From contig JACPEA010000002.1 of assembly GCA_016183765.1 (NCBI GenBank), positions 237,832-301,831 on the forward strand: a stretch of DNA of 64,000 nt. The letters run 5' to 3'. This document shows positions 25,552 to 34,332 of the stretch, piece by piece. Position numbers and translations under genes: made by a program. The notes beneath the pieces were generated by a model, which saw only the letters and a program-made list of their open reading frames with translations, was not told where the DNA came from and did not search any database. Position 1 is the stretch's first letter; each line of letters opens with the position of its first letter. This DNA is from Bacteroidota bacterium (GTDB lineage: Bacteria > Bacteroidota > Bacteroidia > Chitinophagales > Chitinophagaceae).

Positions 25552-26556
25552 CTATTTCTTCTGCAGGGTATCGTTCAGCGGAGCGGTTAACGGAATGCTT
25601 TTGTCTTTTCTGCCAAACACAGAAACGTTGATATACCGTTTGGGATGTACCCGTAGGTCATCCAGCAGTATATTGGCACTGCGAACGGAATTGGTCAGGT
25701 TATCGTAAAGGGCTTTGTCGTTCATCAGTTTCCCCATCGATCCCTCGGTAGAATTCATTTTCTGCAGTACGGTATTCAGGCTGGCAACCGTGGTCTTGAG
25801 TTTGTCGATGGTTCCGGCAAGGTCCGCTTTGGCCAGGTTATCGGTGGTCTTCTCCACATTGCCCAGCATTTTGGTCACTTTATCGTTGTTATCAGCCAGG
25901 TTCTTGGTAAAGCTGGCCACATGGCTCATGGACTGGGCAATGGTACCGGTTTGCTGGTTCAGCATGGCCTGCAATGAAACAGACGATACCGCCAGGCTGG
26001 CCGTGGTCTTGTTGATATTGGCAATCACCTGCTGCAGGTTGTTCTTGGTAGTGGGATCAAAAATAGTATTGATATTCTTCAGCACGCTGTCCAGCGATTG
26101 TACCGTGGTCTTGAGCTGGTCGCCCACGGGCCCCAGTTGTTTCATCAGGTTGCCCATCAGGCCATCGGCATTGCCGGTGACCAGGGTATCGCCCACATGC
26201 AGGTATTGTTTCGAATTTCCCAGGGCAATGGTGATACTGGCCGGACCCAGCGGGTTCTCCTTGATGGTGGCCACGGAATTAACAGGGATATTATAGCTGC
26301 TCTTTAATTTGATGGTGACCACGATACTGCTCAGGCTCTCGTCAAGGTTCTCGATATCGTCTACCGCACCCACCTGGTAACCGTTGATGTAAACGGGGTT
26401 GGAGACCATGATGCCCTTGGTGTTCTCGTATTTGGCATGCAGGTAGTTGCCCGTTTTGAAGAGGGTTTTTCCTTTCAGGAAGTTAAAGCCCAGTATCATC
26501 AGCGTAATGGCAATGGCGGTCAGTGCCCCCACCTTTGTTTCGTTCGAAATTTTCAT
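25552..26556 (-). CDS. MlaD-family (MCE domain) lipid transport protein
   Basis: A 334-aa protein with one N-terminal membrane helix (VGALTAIAITLMILGFNFLKG) and a periplasmic MCE domain (roughly residues 38-120: YLHAKYENTKGIMVSNPVYINGYQVGAVDDI). A long helical, Thr/Asn/Leu-rich tail follows (residues 140-300). MCE proteins form hexameric rings that move phospholipids between inner and outer membranes, usually with an ABC transporter (MlaE/MlaF). Those genes are not in this window. It lies between the amidase and the lptA-like gene. Confidence 0.9.
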   Translation of the reverse strand: MKISNETKVGALTAIAITLMILGFNFLKGKTLFKTGNYLHAKYENTKGIMVSNPVYINGYQVGAVDDIENLDESLSSIVVTIKLKSSYNIPVNSVATIKENPLGPASITIALGNSKQYLHVGDTLVTGNADGLMGNLMKQLGPVGDQLKTTVQSLDSVLKNINTIFDPTTKNNLQQVIANINKTTASLAVSSVSLQAMLNQQTGTIAQSMSHVASFTKNLADNNDKVTKMLGNVEKTTDNLAKADLAGTIDKLKTTVASLNTVLQKMNSTEGSMGKLMNDKALYDNLTNSVRSANILLDDLRVHPKRYINVSVFGRKDKSIPLTAPLNDTLQKK

Positions 26557-26622
26557 AATACAAATCTACGGTTTCTTGGCCTGACGTAATAATGGAAGGC
26601 TGTTTAAATGAAGAGTGGTCGC

Positions 26623-27564
26623 TTACCTGCTGCCGGTATTCATCAATTGTTTTTCCAGTGAATATTTGTAACGTTTCAATGCCCGTACCAACACTTCACA
26701 GATCTGGCGCTGGCCTTCTTCGCTGTTCAGGTAAGCTTCTTCTTCGGGGTTGGAGATGAAACCGGTCTCTACCAGTACGGCCGGCATGGCAACGGCCTGT
26801 AATACCCAGATCCCTTTCTGTCTTTGTTTGGCTTCGCGACTGATACGCCCCACTTTCTGAAACTCTTCTTCAATGGTGAGGGCCAGGTTGGCGCTGCGCG
26901 AGAAATAGGTCTGCGTTTTCATGTTGATGATCATCATCTTAGCCGGGTCTGTTGGATTAAAATCTTTCAGTTCCCTGGCCGAAATGCTGTCCATATACAT
27001 GTCTTCATTCGCACGCAAAGCCGCTTTGGCATCGTTGCTTTTATCCACCCCATAAATAAAGGTCTCTGTTCCTTTGGCCGGATTGGGGGTGGTCCAGGTT
27101 CGGTAATCTTTTACTTTTACGGTATAGGCTTTTCTTTTTTTGCCCTTGCCCCGGTAACGGGTCTCTTCCTTGTAGCCGATGAATTCGCGGTGCCGTATGG
27201 GGCCACCGCCTTCGTTCACATGGATGCAGACGAAGAGGTCGCCTTTTTCGCGGTTGGCGATCTGGGCCTTGCGGGTCACGGGGTCAAAAACATCCGTAGT
27301 GCGGGTGAGATAGGTTTCCACATCGGGGATCTCGGCCCGGATCATTTCGTCCAGTTTCAGTGAAATGGCCAGGGCAATATCTTTTTCGTGTGAAAATTCA
27401 CCGGAAGCACCAAAATCACTTCCGCCATGCCCCGGATCGATGATGATCCTTCGGAGGGGTTGTTTCTGGAAAGGCACACCAGGACCGGATTTCAGGGTGA
27501 AGGAAGAAAAGCCAATAAAAACCAGACTTAACAAAATCAATGCAGCGAATTGTCTTCTCATCAT
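26623..27564 (-). CDS. N-acetylmuramoyl-L-alanine amidase (Amidase_3)
   Basis: A 313-aa exported zinc amidase that cuts the MurNAc-L-Ala bond of peptidoglycan. The signal peptide is FAALILLSLVFIGFSSF. The zinc ligands and catalytic Glu are seen in IIIDPGHGGSDFGASG (His), HEKDIALAI (Glu), LFVCIHVNEGGG (His) and PAVLVETGFISNPEE (Glu). The middle insertion KRKAYTVKVKDYRTWT is longer than in E. coli AmiC, as is usual in Bacteroidota. It is the first gene of the minus-strand envelope run and is divergent from lptD. Confidence 0.93.
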   Translation of the reverse strand: MMRRQFAALILLSLVFIGFSSFTLKSGPGVPFQKQPLRRIIIDPGHGGSDFGASGEFSHEKDIALAISLKLDEMIRAEIPDVETYLTRTTDVFDPVTRKAQIANREKGDLFVCIHVNEGGGPIRHREFIGYKEETRYRGKGKKRKAYTVKVKDYRTWTTPNPAKGTETFIYGVDKSNDAKAALRANEDMYMDSISARELKDFNPTDPAKMMIINMKTQTYFSRSANLALTIEEEFQKVGRISREAKQRQKGIWVLQAVAMPAVLVETGFISNPEEEAYLNSEEGQRQICEVLVRALKRYKYSLEKQLMNTGSR

Positions 27565-27592
27565 ATCATTTCGTTAAAGGATTTTGCCAGGA

Positions 27593-27624
27593 ATAGCTTT
27601 TACACCGGCAAGACCCTATTTTTG
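27593..27624 (+). promoter_or_regulatory. Bacteroidota-type promoter of lptD
   Basis: TTTG (27593-27596) and TATTTTTG (27617-27624) match the -33 and -7 elements of the Bacteroidota sigma factor with 20 bp between. The start codon at 27636 is 11 bp further on, so the 5' leader must be very short. This is the clearest consensus promoter in the window. Confidence 0.7.
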
Positions 27625-27635
27625 CCCTTGTAAAC

Positions 27636-30353
27636 ATGAGCCAGCTTCGCAAATTTACTACAAAATCAGCCCCCGCTATGGCAGTTGCCGGCTGTTTGCT
27701 CATATTAACATTTTGTGTGCGGGCGGCGGTGCACCAGGTACCCGGGCGTGATTACGGCGTATTCAGGGCCACAGATACCGTTCCGGTGAAAAAAAGCAAG
27801 GACAGTACCCCGGTTTCCCGGCTTTCTTCCGTAACCACAGATACGGTGGGGGGAAAACAGGTTCCGGATTCGGTGGTGCGGGTAGACAGTATCCGTATGT
27901 CGAAAGACTCGGTCGACGCCATTATCAAGTACCATGCGGATGATTCAGGTGTATTGATCATCGCCACCAAGGACCTGTTCCTGTACGGCAAGGCCAAAAC
28001 CGATTATAAAGACCTGAAACTGGAAGCGGCCACCATACAGTATGAGCAGAAAACGCAAACGGTAAAAGCCTATGGCGCCACCGATACTACCGGGGATATT
28101 TCGAGCAAACCCCAGTTTACCCAGGGCGAGCTGAAAACCATCAGCGATTCTATCTTTTATAACCTGGGTACACAGAAAGCTTATACCAAGAATACCTTTT
28201 TCCAGGAAGGGGAAGTGTTCGTGAATGCGCGGTTCCTGAAAAAGATCAGTGCGGACGAAGTATTTGCCCGCGACGCCCGTTTCACCACCTGTAACCTAGA
28301 TACCCCGCATTTTGCTTTCCGGTCAAGGAAAATGAAGATCATCAACAACAAACTGGGGGTTACCGGCAGGGTATATCCCGAGATAGAATCGGTGCCCATA
28401 CCCATGGTGTTTCTGCCTTTTGGCCTGTTTCCGTTGAACCGGGCCCGGCATTCGGGGGTATTGTTCCCTTCGTTCACTTCCAGTGAGGATTTTGGGTTGG
28501 GACTGGAAGGATTGGGTTATTACAAAACCTTCGGTGAACATGTGGATGTGACCACCCGTGCCAACCTCTATTCTTATGGTGGCTGGAACCTGAACGTGAG
28601 TTCCAAATACCTGATGCGTTACAAATACACCGGAAGCCTGAATGTTACTTTCCAGAATACCAAAACCCTGAACCGGAGCGGTTTTTCGCAGGAGGAGTTC
28701 ACCAATTCAAAATCGTACATGATCAACTGGAGCCATAGCCGCGATAGCAGGGCCCGGCCCGGTACCAATTTTTCTGCCAATGTGAATTTCGGTAGCACGC
28801 GGTTTAACCGCTCGCTGCTGAACAATCCCTACCAGAATTTCCAGAACCAGATCAGTTCTTCCGTCAGTTATTCCAAAGACTGGCGGGGTAAGTATAACCT
28901 GTCGCTGAACCTGAACCATAACCAGAACAGTGTATCGCGTTTGGTGAACCTGAACCTGCCCACGGCTACATTTAATGTGGTTACCTTTTACCCTTTCCAG
29001 AAAAAAGAATCCATTGGTACGGGCAAATGGTATGAGAAGATCGGTATCGGCTATAACGGTAGTTTGCAGAACCAGGCATCTTTCTATGATAGTGCTTTCA
29101 GTTTCAAGCGCCTGATCGATACGGTGCAGTGGGGCGCCACGCATAATATCCCCATCACATTAAGCCTGCCATCGCTGGGACCGATCACTTTGTCGCCCAG
29201 CATCTCTTATGAAGAACGTTGGTATGGCCAGCGTAATTTCAAGAAATGGAACCCGCTTACGTCCAAAGTGGATACCACGGTTGAAAAAGGACTGTATACC
29301 GCACGCCAGATGTCGTTTGGCATGGGCATCAACACCCGGATATTCGGTATGTATAAATTCTCTCCCAAAAGCAATATCATCGCCATCCGGCACGAGATCA
29401 GGCCTACTATTTCTGTCAGTTATCATCCTGATTTTGCATCCAAATACCATTATACCACAAAAGTGGATACCAGCGGCCGCACACAGCGTTTTTCGCAATA
29501 CGATGGAGGCATCATCGGCTCTTTTTCCGAAGGCGCATTCGGAGGTATCGGCTTCGGTATCGATAATATCCTGGAAATGCGGGTGAAAGATAAAAGCGAT
29601 ACCTCGCTGAAGGGCAGAACCGTTGGTAAGAAGGTGAAACTGATCGAAGGTTTTGGTTTCAACTCTTCCTATAACCTGATGGCCGATAGTTTTGCACTGG
29701 GTAATTTCTCTATTTATGCAAGAAGCACCCTGTTCGAAAAACTGAACATCACGGCATCTGCCAGCCTGGACCCTTATGAAAGGGACAGCAAAGGTTTCCG
29801 GGTCAATAAGATCGCGTTCGATCCGCGCCGTTTCAAGTTTGGAATGATCACCGCAGGTAATATTGCCATGTCTACTTCTTTTTCCAGTAAATCCAAAGAT
29901 GGCAAGGATAAGAATAAGGAATTGCCTGTGGATCCTTTTATGACGCCCGACGAACAGCAGCGACAACTGCAGTTTGCCCGTGCCAACCCTGCGGAGTTCA
30001 CAGATTTCAATATTCCCTGGACCCTGAGTTTTTCCTATTCGCTCAATTTTTCGCGGGTGATGAAGCCAGATTACAGTGGCTACCAGACATTGACCAATTC
30101 CAGTTTGAATTTTAACGGGGATTTCAGCCTGACACCCAAATGGAAAGTAGGGGCTACCGGTTATTACGATGTATCCAACCGCTCATTACAGCAGCTGAGT
30201 ACTTTTATTACCCGCGAAATGCATTGCTGGCAGTTATCGATCAATGTTACGCCGATTGGCCTGTACCGTTCATTCAATATAATGTTCAGCCCTAAATCAG
30301 GCATCCTGCGCGATCTGAAGATCAACCGTAGCAGGACATTCTCCAGTTACTGA
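27636..30353 (+). CDS. lptD: LPS-assembly protein LptD-like outer membrane protein
   Basis: A 905-aa outer-membrane protein with an N-terminal signal or anchor region (MAVAGCLLILTFCVRAA). Residues about 85-250 form an OstA-like jelly-roll (DDSGVLIIATKDLFLYGKAKTDYKDLKLEAATIQYEQKTQTV). From about 250 on it is a beta-barrel of alternating aromatic strands (VFLPFGLFPLNRARHSGVLFP). A Cys in the domain junction (DARFTTCNLDTPHFAFRS) is conserved in the family. The product inserts lipopolysaccharide into the outer leaflet. The end overlaps the opposing plsC-like gene by 7 bp. Confidence 0.88.
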   Translation: MSQLRKFTTKSAPAMAVAGCLLILTFCVRAAVHQVPGRDYGVFRATDTVPVKKSKDSTPVSRLSSVTTDTVGGKQVPDSVVRVDSIRMSKDSVDAIIKYHADDSGVLIIATKDLFLYGKAKTDYKDLKLEAATIQYEQKTQTVKAYGATDTTGDISSKPQFTQGELKTISDSIFYNLGTQKAYTKNTFFQEGEVFVNARFLKKISADEVFARDARFTTCNLDTPHFAFRSRKMKIINNKLGVTGRVYPEIESVPIPMVFLPFGLFPLNRARHSGVLFPSFTSSEDFGLGLEGLGYYKTFGEHVDVTTRANLYSYGGWNLNVSSKYLMRYKYTGSLNVTFQNTKTLNRSGFSQEEFTNSKSYMINWSHSRDSRARPGTNFSANVNFGSTRFNRSLLNNPYQNFQNQISSSVSYSKDWRGKYNLSLNLNHNQNSVSRLVNLNLPTATFNVVTFYPFQKKESIGTGKWYEKIGIGYNGSLQNQASFYDSAFSFKRLIDTVQWGATHNIPITLSLPSLGPITLSPSISYEERWYGQRNFKKWNPLTSKVDTTVEKGLYTARQMSFGMGINTRIFGMYKFSPKSNIIAIRHEIRPTISVSYHPDFASKYHYTTKVDTSGRTQRFSQYDGGIIGSFSEGAFGGIGFGIDNILEMRVKDKSDTSLKGRTVGKKVKLIEGFGFNSSYNLMADSFALGNFSIYARSTLFEKLNITASASLDPYERDSKGFRVNKIAFDPRRFKFGMITAGNIAMSTSFSSKSKDGKDKNKELPVDPFMTPDEQQRQLQFARANPAEFTDFNIPWTLSFSYSLNFSRVMKPDYSGYQTLTNSSLNFNGDFSLTPKWKVGATGYYDVSNRSLQQLSTFITREMHCWQLSINVTPIGLYRSFNIMFSPKSGILRDLKINRSRTFSSY

Positions 30354-31117
30354 TGATCATTGGTGAGGTAGTAATCCCACATCATCCGGAATATTTTCTC
30401 TTTCAGTTCATCGCTGGATAAACCGGCGGAAGACACTGCGGGCAGAAAATGCATTTCCAGCCTGTGGGGAAACAGGTAAAAGAATTTGTTCGGCGGCAAT
30501 ACTTTTTTGGTGTGAAAGAGAATGGCGGGCAAAACCGGTTTGCCTGTATCTGTGGCCAGCCGGAAGGCGCCGTCATAAAAACTCTTCAGTGGATTGCCTG
30601 TGCGGTTGCGGGTGCCTTCGGGATAGATGAGCATATCCAGGCCAATGGCGAGAATGTTTTTCATGTCCTCGATACTTTTTCGCCGGCTGGCATCATTTTT
30701 CCGGTCAACCAGCACACTTCCGAACTGATAGATCCATCCGAACAGGGGTATTTTGGCAAAACTTTTTTTGGCGATGGTCTTATTGGCCCTTGGCATGAAC
30801 GGGGTGCTGACCGGAACATCCATCAGGCTGTTGTGGTTGCAGACGATCACGTAGTTCTGTCCCTTCTTAAAATGTTCTTTGCCCCTGATGCGCAGCGGGC
30901 AACCGATCAGGTTCAGGTAAATGAACATCCATACCCTGGATACATGCCTGTGCCAGCGGGCTTTGTAAGGCTCTTTCAGTAAAAAACAGGGCAGGTAAAA
31001 AAAAATGGCAATGACCAGTGAGGCAAGGAATAAAACCAGGGCCCAGCCTGCCCAGAGCCTGGCAAACAGGTTGACTATCCTATTTTCTTTGTCAGTTGTT
31101 GTTGTGGATGGCTGCAT
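30347..31117 (-). CDS. 1-acyl-sn-glycerol-3-phosphate acyltransferase
   Basis: A PlsC-like enzyme of about 256 aa that acylates lysophosphatidic acid at position 2. One membrane helix (GWALVLFLASLVIAIFFYLPC) precedes the catalytic motif NHNSLMDVPV (NHxxxxD), the acceptor block TIAKKSFAKIPLFG, and YPEGTRNRTG. The ATG at 31117 (MQPSTTTTDKENR) is preferred because it follows AGAAAAAAAG and clears the ung stop. The listed start at 31171 overlaps ung by 23 bp and remains possible. It is probably cotranscribed with ung. Confidence 0.9.
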   Translation of the reverse strand: MQPSTTTTDKENRIVNLFARLWAGWALVLFLASLVIAIFFYLPCFLLKEPYKARWHRHVSRVWMFIYLNLIGCPLRIRGKEHFKKGQNYVIVCNHNSLMDVPVSTPFMPRANKTIAKKSFAKIPLFGWIYQFGSVLVDRKNDASRRKSIEDMKNILAIGLDMLIYPEGTRNRTGNPLKSFYDGAFRLATDTGKPVLPAILFHTKKVLPPNKFFYLFPHRLEMHFLPAVSSAGLSSDELKEKIFRMMWDYYLTNDHQ

Positions 31118-31148
31118 ATGCTTTTTTTCTGCGTCTGATGGTATGTGT

Positions 31149-31826
31149 TTATCCCGCGGGGTTCCAGTCAATGGCTTCCAGTCCCTGTTTCATCAAAGCC
31201 TCATTGGCCCTGCTGAAATGGCGGCAGCCAAAAAATCCTTTGTCGGCACTGAAGGGAGAGGGGTGTGCGGCTTTTAAAACGGTATGTTTGGTTTCGTCGA
31301 TCAGCACCTGTTTCTCCTGTGCAAATTTTCCCCATAATAAGAATACCAGTCCCGTTTTTTCGGTAGATAGTTTCCGGATCACCGCATCGGTAAAATCCAT
31401 CCAGCCGATCTTGGAATGACTGGCCGGTTCATTGGCCCTTACGGTAAGGATGGCATTCAACAGAAACACGCCCTGCTTTGTCCACCGGGTAAGGTTGCCT
31501 GTTTTGGGAATGGGCATACCGGTATCAGTATGCAACTCCTTGTAAATATTTACCAGTGAAGGTGGCGGAGGCACGCCGTCGGGTACCGAAAAACTCAAAC
31601 CATGTGCCTGGCCGGGATTGTGGTAGGGGTCCTGTCCCAGGATCACCACTTTCACTTCGCTGAAAGGGGTGCAGTTGAAGGCATTAAAGATCAGGGTGCC
31701 GGGAGGATATACCACGGCACCGGTAGCTTTCTCTGTTTTCAGATGGGTGACCACCTGCAGAAAATAAGGTTTGCTGAATTCCTGTTTCAGCACATTTTTC
31801 CAACTGGCTTCAATTTTTACATCCAT
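31149..31826 (-). CDS. ung: Uracil-DNA glycosylase
   Basis: A 225-aa family 1 uracil-DNA glycosylase that removes uracil from DNA in base-excision repair. The water-activating motif VVILGQDPYHNPGQAHGLSFSV and the His motif AAHPSPFSADKGFFGCRHFS are complete, with LLNAILTVRANEPASHS between. Length and motif order are normal. It starts at ATG 31826 and is followed closely by the plsC-like gene. Confidence 0.96.
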   Translation of the reverse strand: MDVKIEASWKNVLKQEFSKPYFLQVVTHLKTEKATGAVVYPPGTLIFNAFNCTPFSEVKVVILGQDPYHNPGQAHGLSFSVPDGVPPPPSLVNIYKELHTDTGMPIPKTGNLTRWTKQGVFLLNAILTVRANEPASHSKIGWMDFTDAVIRKLSTEKTGLVFLLWGKFAQEKQVLIDETKHTVLKAAHPSPFSADKGFFGCRHFSRANEALMKQGLEAIDWNPAG

Positions 31827-32026
31827 CTGTTCTGGTTGGGTACAAATTTTCGTGCCGAAGATACTGAAAGCAGGCTTACCGCAAAGGGGCCCTGCTGGTT
31901 AGTGAAGCAGGGTGACGCTGCCTGTGATCTGCACTTTACAGGATCGGGCGGCATTACAGCCAAACAGATCGGTGACCTCGAATACAGGTATCTGGATACC
32001 GAAACCGGTCTTACCGGTATCTTCCG
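31827..32026. other. Short intergenic region between ung and the gliding-type gene
   Basis: This 200-bp stretch holds no annotated gene. On the plus strand it stays open as the tail of the ung shadow ORF 31602-32090, giving a protein-like run (GDLEYRYLDTETGLTGIFRYRR). There is no start codon of its own. I treat it as non-coding or a remnant, with low certainty. ung's own promoter should lie at its right end. Confidence 0.35.
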
Positions 32027-33715
32027 CTATCGCAGAATGGTAACACTTCCCCCAACAGCGGGTAATTCAGCCGAAGGTTTGATGACATAATAGTAAGTAG
32101 CAACGGGTTGGTCAATGCCCTTGTATTTGCCATCCCAGGGTTTGGTATAGCCCACAGACCTGAACAGCAATTGCCCCAGCCGGTTGTAGATACTTACCAT
32201 ACAATCGGGATACATATCTGTCAGCAATGGGATATTCCAGTAATCGTGCACGCCATCGCCGTTGGGCGAAAATGCATTGGGTGGAATCAATGGGGGATCA
32301 TTCACCTGAACCTCCACAGCAGCCAGGATGGAACAACCACCTTCGTTCACCCCTTTGATATAATAGATACCCGATCGGTTGATGTTTTTCGGATCGGTTA
32401 CCGGGGTAGTTGCCTGCGCATCTTTCCAGAAACTGAATTGTACCCCGTCGGTATTGCCACTGATGGCCTTATTCAGGTCTACCAGTACGGGTCTTATAGT
32501 GGCATTCGGATTGGTAATGATCACAGCCGGTGTTGTGAACATATGCAGCACCACCGGTTTGGTACTGGTACAACCCGCACTGTTGGTAGCCCGGATATAA
32601 TACGTGCCGCTACCCGTGACTTTTTTGGGGATCACCACGTATTGTGTATGCGCGGGGTCTGTGAAATATTCAAAGTTCAATCCCGGGGTACTACCGGTTG
32701 TGATCAGCGGCGCTGTCAGGTCTACACCATTGTTAACGCAACCGGCAATAGGCGCTAAGGGCGTATTCAGCCGGATGATAGCTGAAGATTTTTCGATGGT
32801 GGTATACACGGTGTCCACACAACCCTGGTCCGGATAGGGTGTTACTTCTACTGCGAATATTGTATTGGGTGCAGGTGGCGGACTGAAACTGAGTGTACCC
32901 GATGTGCCCAGTAATTTAGAGAAATCGCTGGTGAACCAACGGTAAGCCGCAAAACCAAAAGGTGCGGTCAATACCTGTGTGCTGTCCGAAATGCATTGTA
33001 CATTACCCGATACGGGAGAAGAGCAGTTCTCATTCACATCCACATAGGCATACCCGAAATGTCCGCCGCGCGTACAGTCGTTGGTGGTGAACTCGATACG
33101 GATGGTGCGGCCCGCATAACCGGATAATTTAATGGTTACCGGTGTCCAGGTTTTATAGAAGACGCTGTCTTTGTACGGTGATTGTTTAAAGCCCGGCAGA
33201 CCGGAAGCGGCAGCATACGAAAAAGAACTGCAACCGATATAATCGCCCTTGGTCACATCAAATACATTGGCGGTGAATTTAGGCTGTTCCCAGTCTGCAT
33301 GGCCGGGATTCTGGAACACCACGGCATAATTGTAAATGATGCTGTAGTTATTCTGGTTGGGCGGTATGGTAAAAGTATAACTGACCTGTTCTGCCTGGCG
33401 CCCTGTTCCCGAGTTACCCAGTTGGATGGAATAACCGCTGCCGTTGGGACAACTCATCGGGAAACCGCCATAAGTGTCCAGCAGGGTAGGGTCGCCGCTT
33501 TTGATAATGGTATGTCTGCCGTCGGTAGGGGCGGAAGATTGTAAAGAGATCTTACCATCGATCTGGCCGATGGAGCCGCGGCTGCATTCCCAGTTGGTGA
33601 AATCACCGGATTCAAAACCAATATTGGCGGGACATTGTGCGTAAACCTTTGCGGCCAGTAGCAGACAGGCCTGAATCAACAGCAGTTGTATAACCCTAAA
33701 AAAACGTTGATTCAT
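32027..33715 (-). CDS. Gliding motility-associated C-terminal domain (CHU_C) surface protein
   Basis: A protein of about 562 aa with signal peptide (LLLIQACLLLAAKVYAQ), an N-terminal lectin-like or jelly-roll domain (CPANIGFESGDFTNWEC... to about 230), two or three Ig-like repeats (GSGTYYIRATNSAGC, SGIYYIKGVNEGGC), and a C-terminal CHU_C module: FSPNGDGVHDYW, VSIYNRLGQLLF, WDGKYKGI. CHU_C is a type IX secretion sorting domain, so the protein should be exported to the cell surface. ATG 33715 is preferred; the listed 33733 adds six residues. Ligand unknown. Confidence 0.88.
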   Translation of the reverse strand: MNQRFFRVIQLLLIQACLLLAAKVYAQCPANIGFESGDFTNWECSRGSIGQIDGKISLQSSAPTDGRHTIIKSGDPTLLDTYGGFPMSCPNGSGYSIQLGNSGTGRQAEQVSYTFTIPPNQNNYSIIYNYAVVFQNPGHADWEQPKFTANVFDVTKGDYIGCSSFSYAAASGLPGFKQSPYKDSVFYKTWTPVTIKLSGYAGRTIRIEFTTNDCTRGGHFGYAYVDVNENCSSPVSGNVQCISDSTQVLTAPFGFAAYRWFTSDFSKLLGTSGTLSFSPPPAPNTIFAVEVTPYPDQGCVDTVYTTIEKSSAIIRLNTPLAPIAGCVNNGVDLTAPLITTGSTPGLNFEYFTDPAHTQYVVIPKKVTGSGTYYIRATNSAGCTSTKPVVLHMFTTPAVIITNPNATIRPVLVDLNKAISGNTDGVQFSFWKDAQATTPVTDPKNINRSGIYYIKGVNEGGCSILAAVEVQVNDPPLIPPNAFSPNGDGVHDYWNIPLLTDMYPDCMVSIYNRLGQLLFRSVGYTKPWDGKYKGIDQPVATYYYVIKPSAELPAVGGSVTILR

Positions 33716-33811
33716 ACAGAGCCGGGTAAACATTCGAACGGGATAACAAGATACAAAATAACCCCTTAAGAAATTTCACAGAAAGTATGACCGGCAGATA
33801 AACAGGATTAA

Positions 33812-34228
33812 TCACTGTCTAAGGCCATTAAACCAGGTGATGATGGAGATCCAGTCGTTTTCCGTGGTCAGCGTAAGGTGGTTCTCTTCGATGTATTTAT
33901 TCAGTAAGGGCCAGCGCGAAGCCAGGTCGGAAGTGGTTTTGGTGAATACGGAGTCGAAGGACTGACGGGACAGGGATACCTGAACCGGTTTGCGGTTATT
34001 AAAGCCGGCATCGTTCTTCTGCAGGCTGTATACCGGCACAAAATCTTTGCCGCCATCGATCTGTTTGAAAGATTTGTTCAGCGTCAGTGTTCCCTGCACC
34101 AGCGAGGCCTCAAAACCACTGGGCGTAACCGTTGCCTGGTTCCTGGTAACGGGGGTAGTGGTTTTGGTTTGTGCGTAACCGGACAGGGTCAAAAAACAGC
34201 AAACGGCCGGAAGGAGGAATGATCTCAT
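33812..34228 (-). CDS. Exported protein of unknown function
   Basis: A protein of about 138 aa from ATG 34228, which starts a signal peptide (RSFLLPAVCCFLTLSGYAQ); the listed start at 34255 adds nine polar residues. The mature part has a Thr-rich segment, then FDSVFTKTTSDLASRWPLLNKYIEENHLTLTTENDWISIITWFNGLRQ, which looks helical. No domain is recognised. It stands alone between the CHU_C gene and the ABC ATPase gene, all on the minus strand. Confidence 0.7.
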   Translation of the reverse strand: MRSFLLPAVCCFLTLSGYAQTKTTTPVTRNQATVTPSGFEASLVQGTLTLNKSFKQIDGGKDFVPVYSLQKNDAGFNNRKPVQVSLSRQSFDSVFTKTTSDLASRWPLLNKYIEENHLTLTTENDWISIITWFNGLRQ

Positions 34229-34332
34229 AAATTGACTGGGTTGATCGTTTTGCAAATATCAGCTTATGCGCGGGGAACGGATCATAAATTTAGTGAAAAC
34301 TGCCCGTATCTGTTACGCAGGGTGCAACCGTA

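Noticed and set aside
31602-32090. Plus-strand ORF across ung, the intergenic gap and the CHU_C gene end
   Set aside because: Most of it is antisense to two clear genes. The intergenic part looks slightly protein-like but has no start codon of its own.
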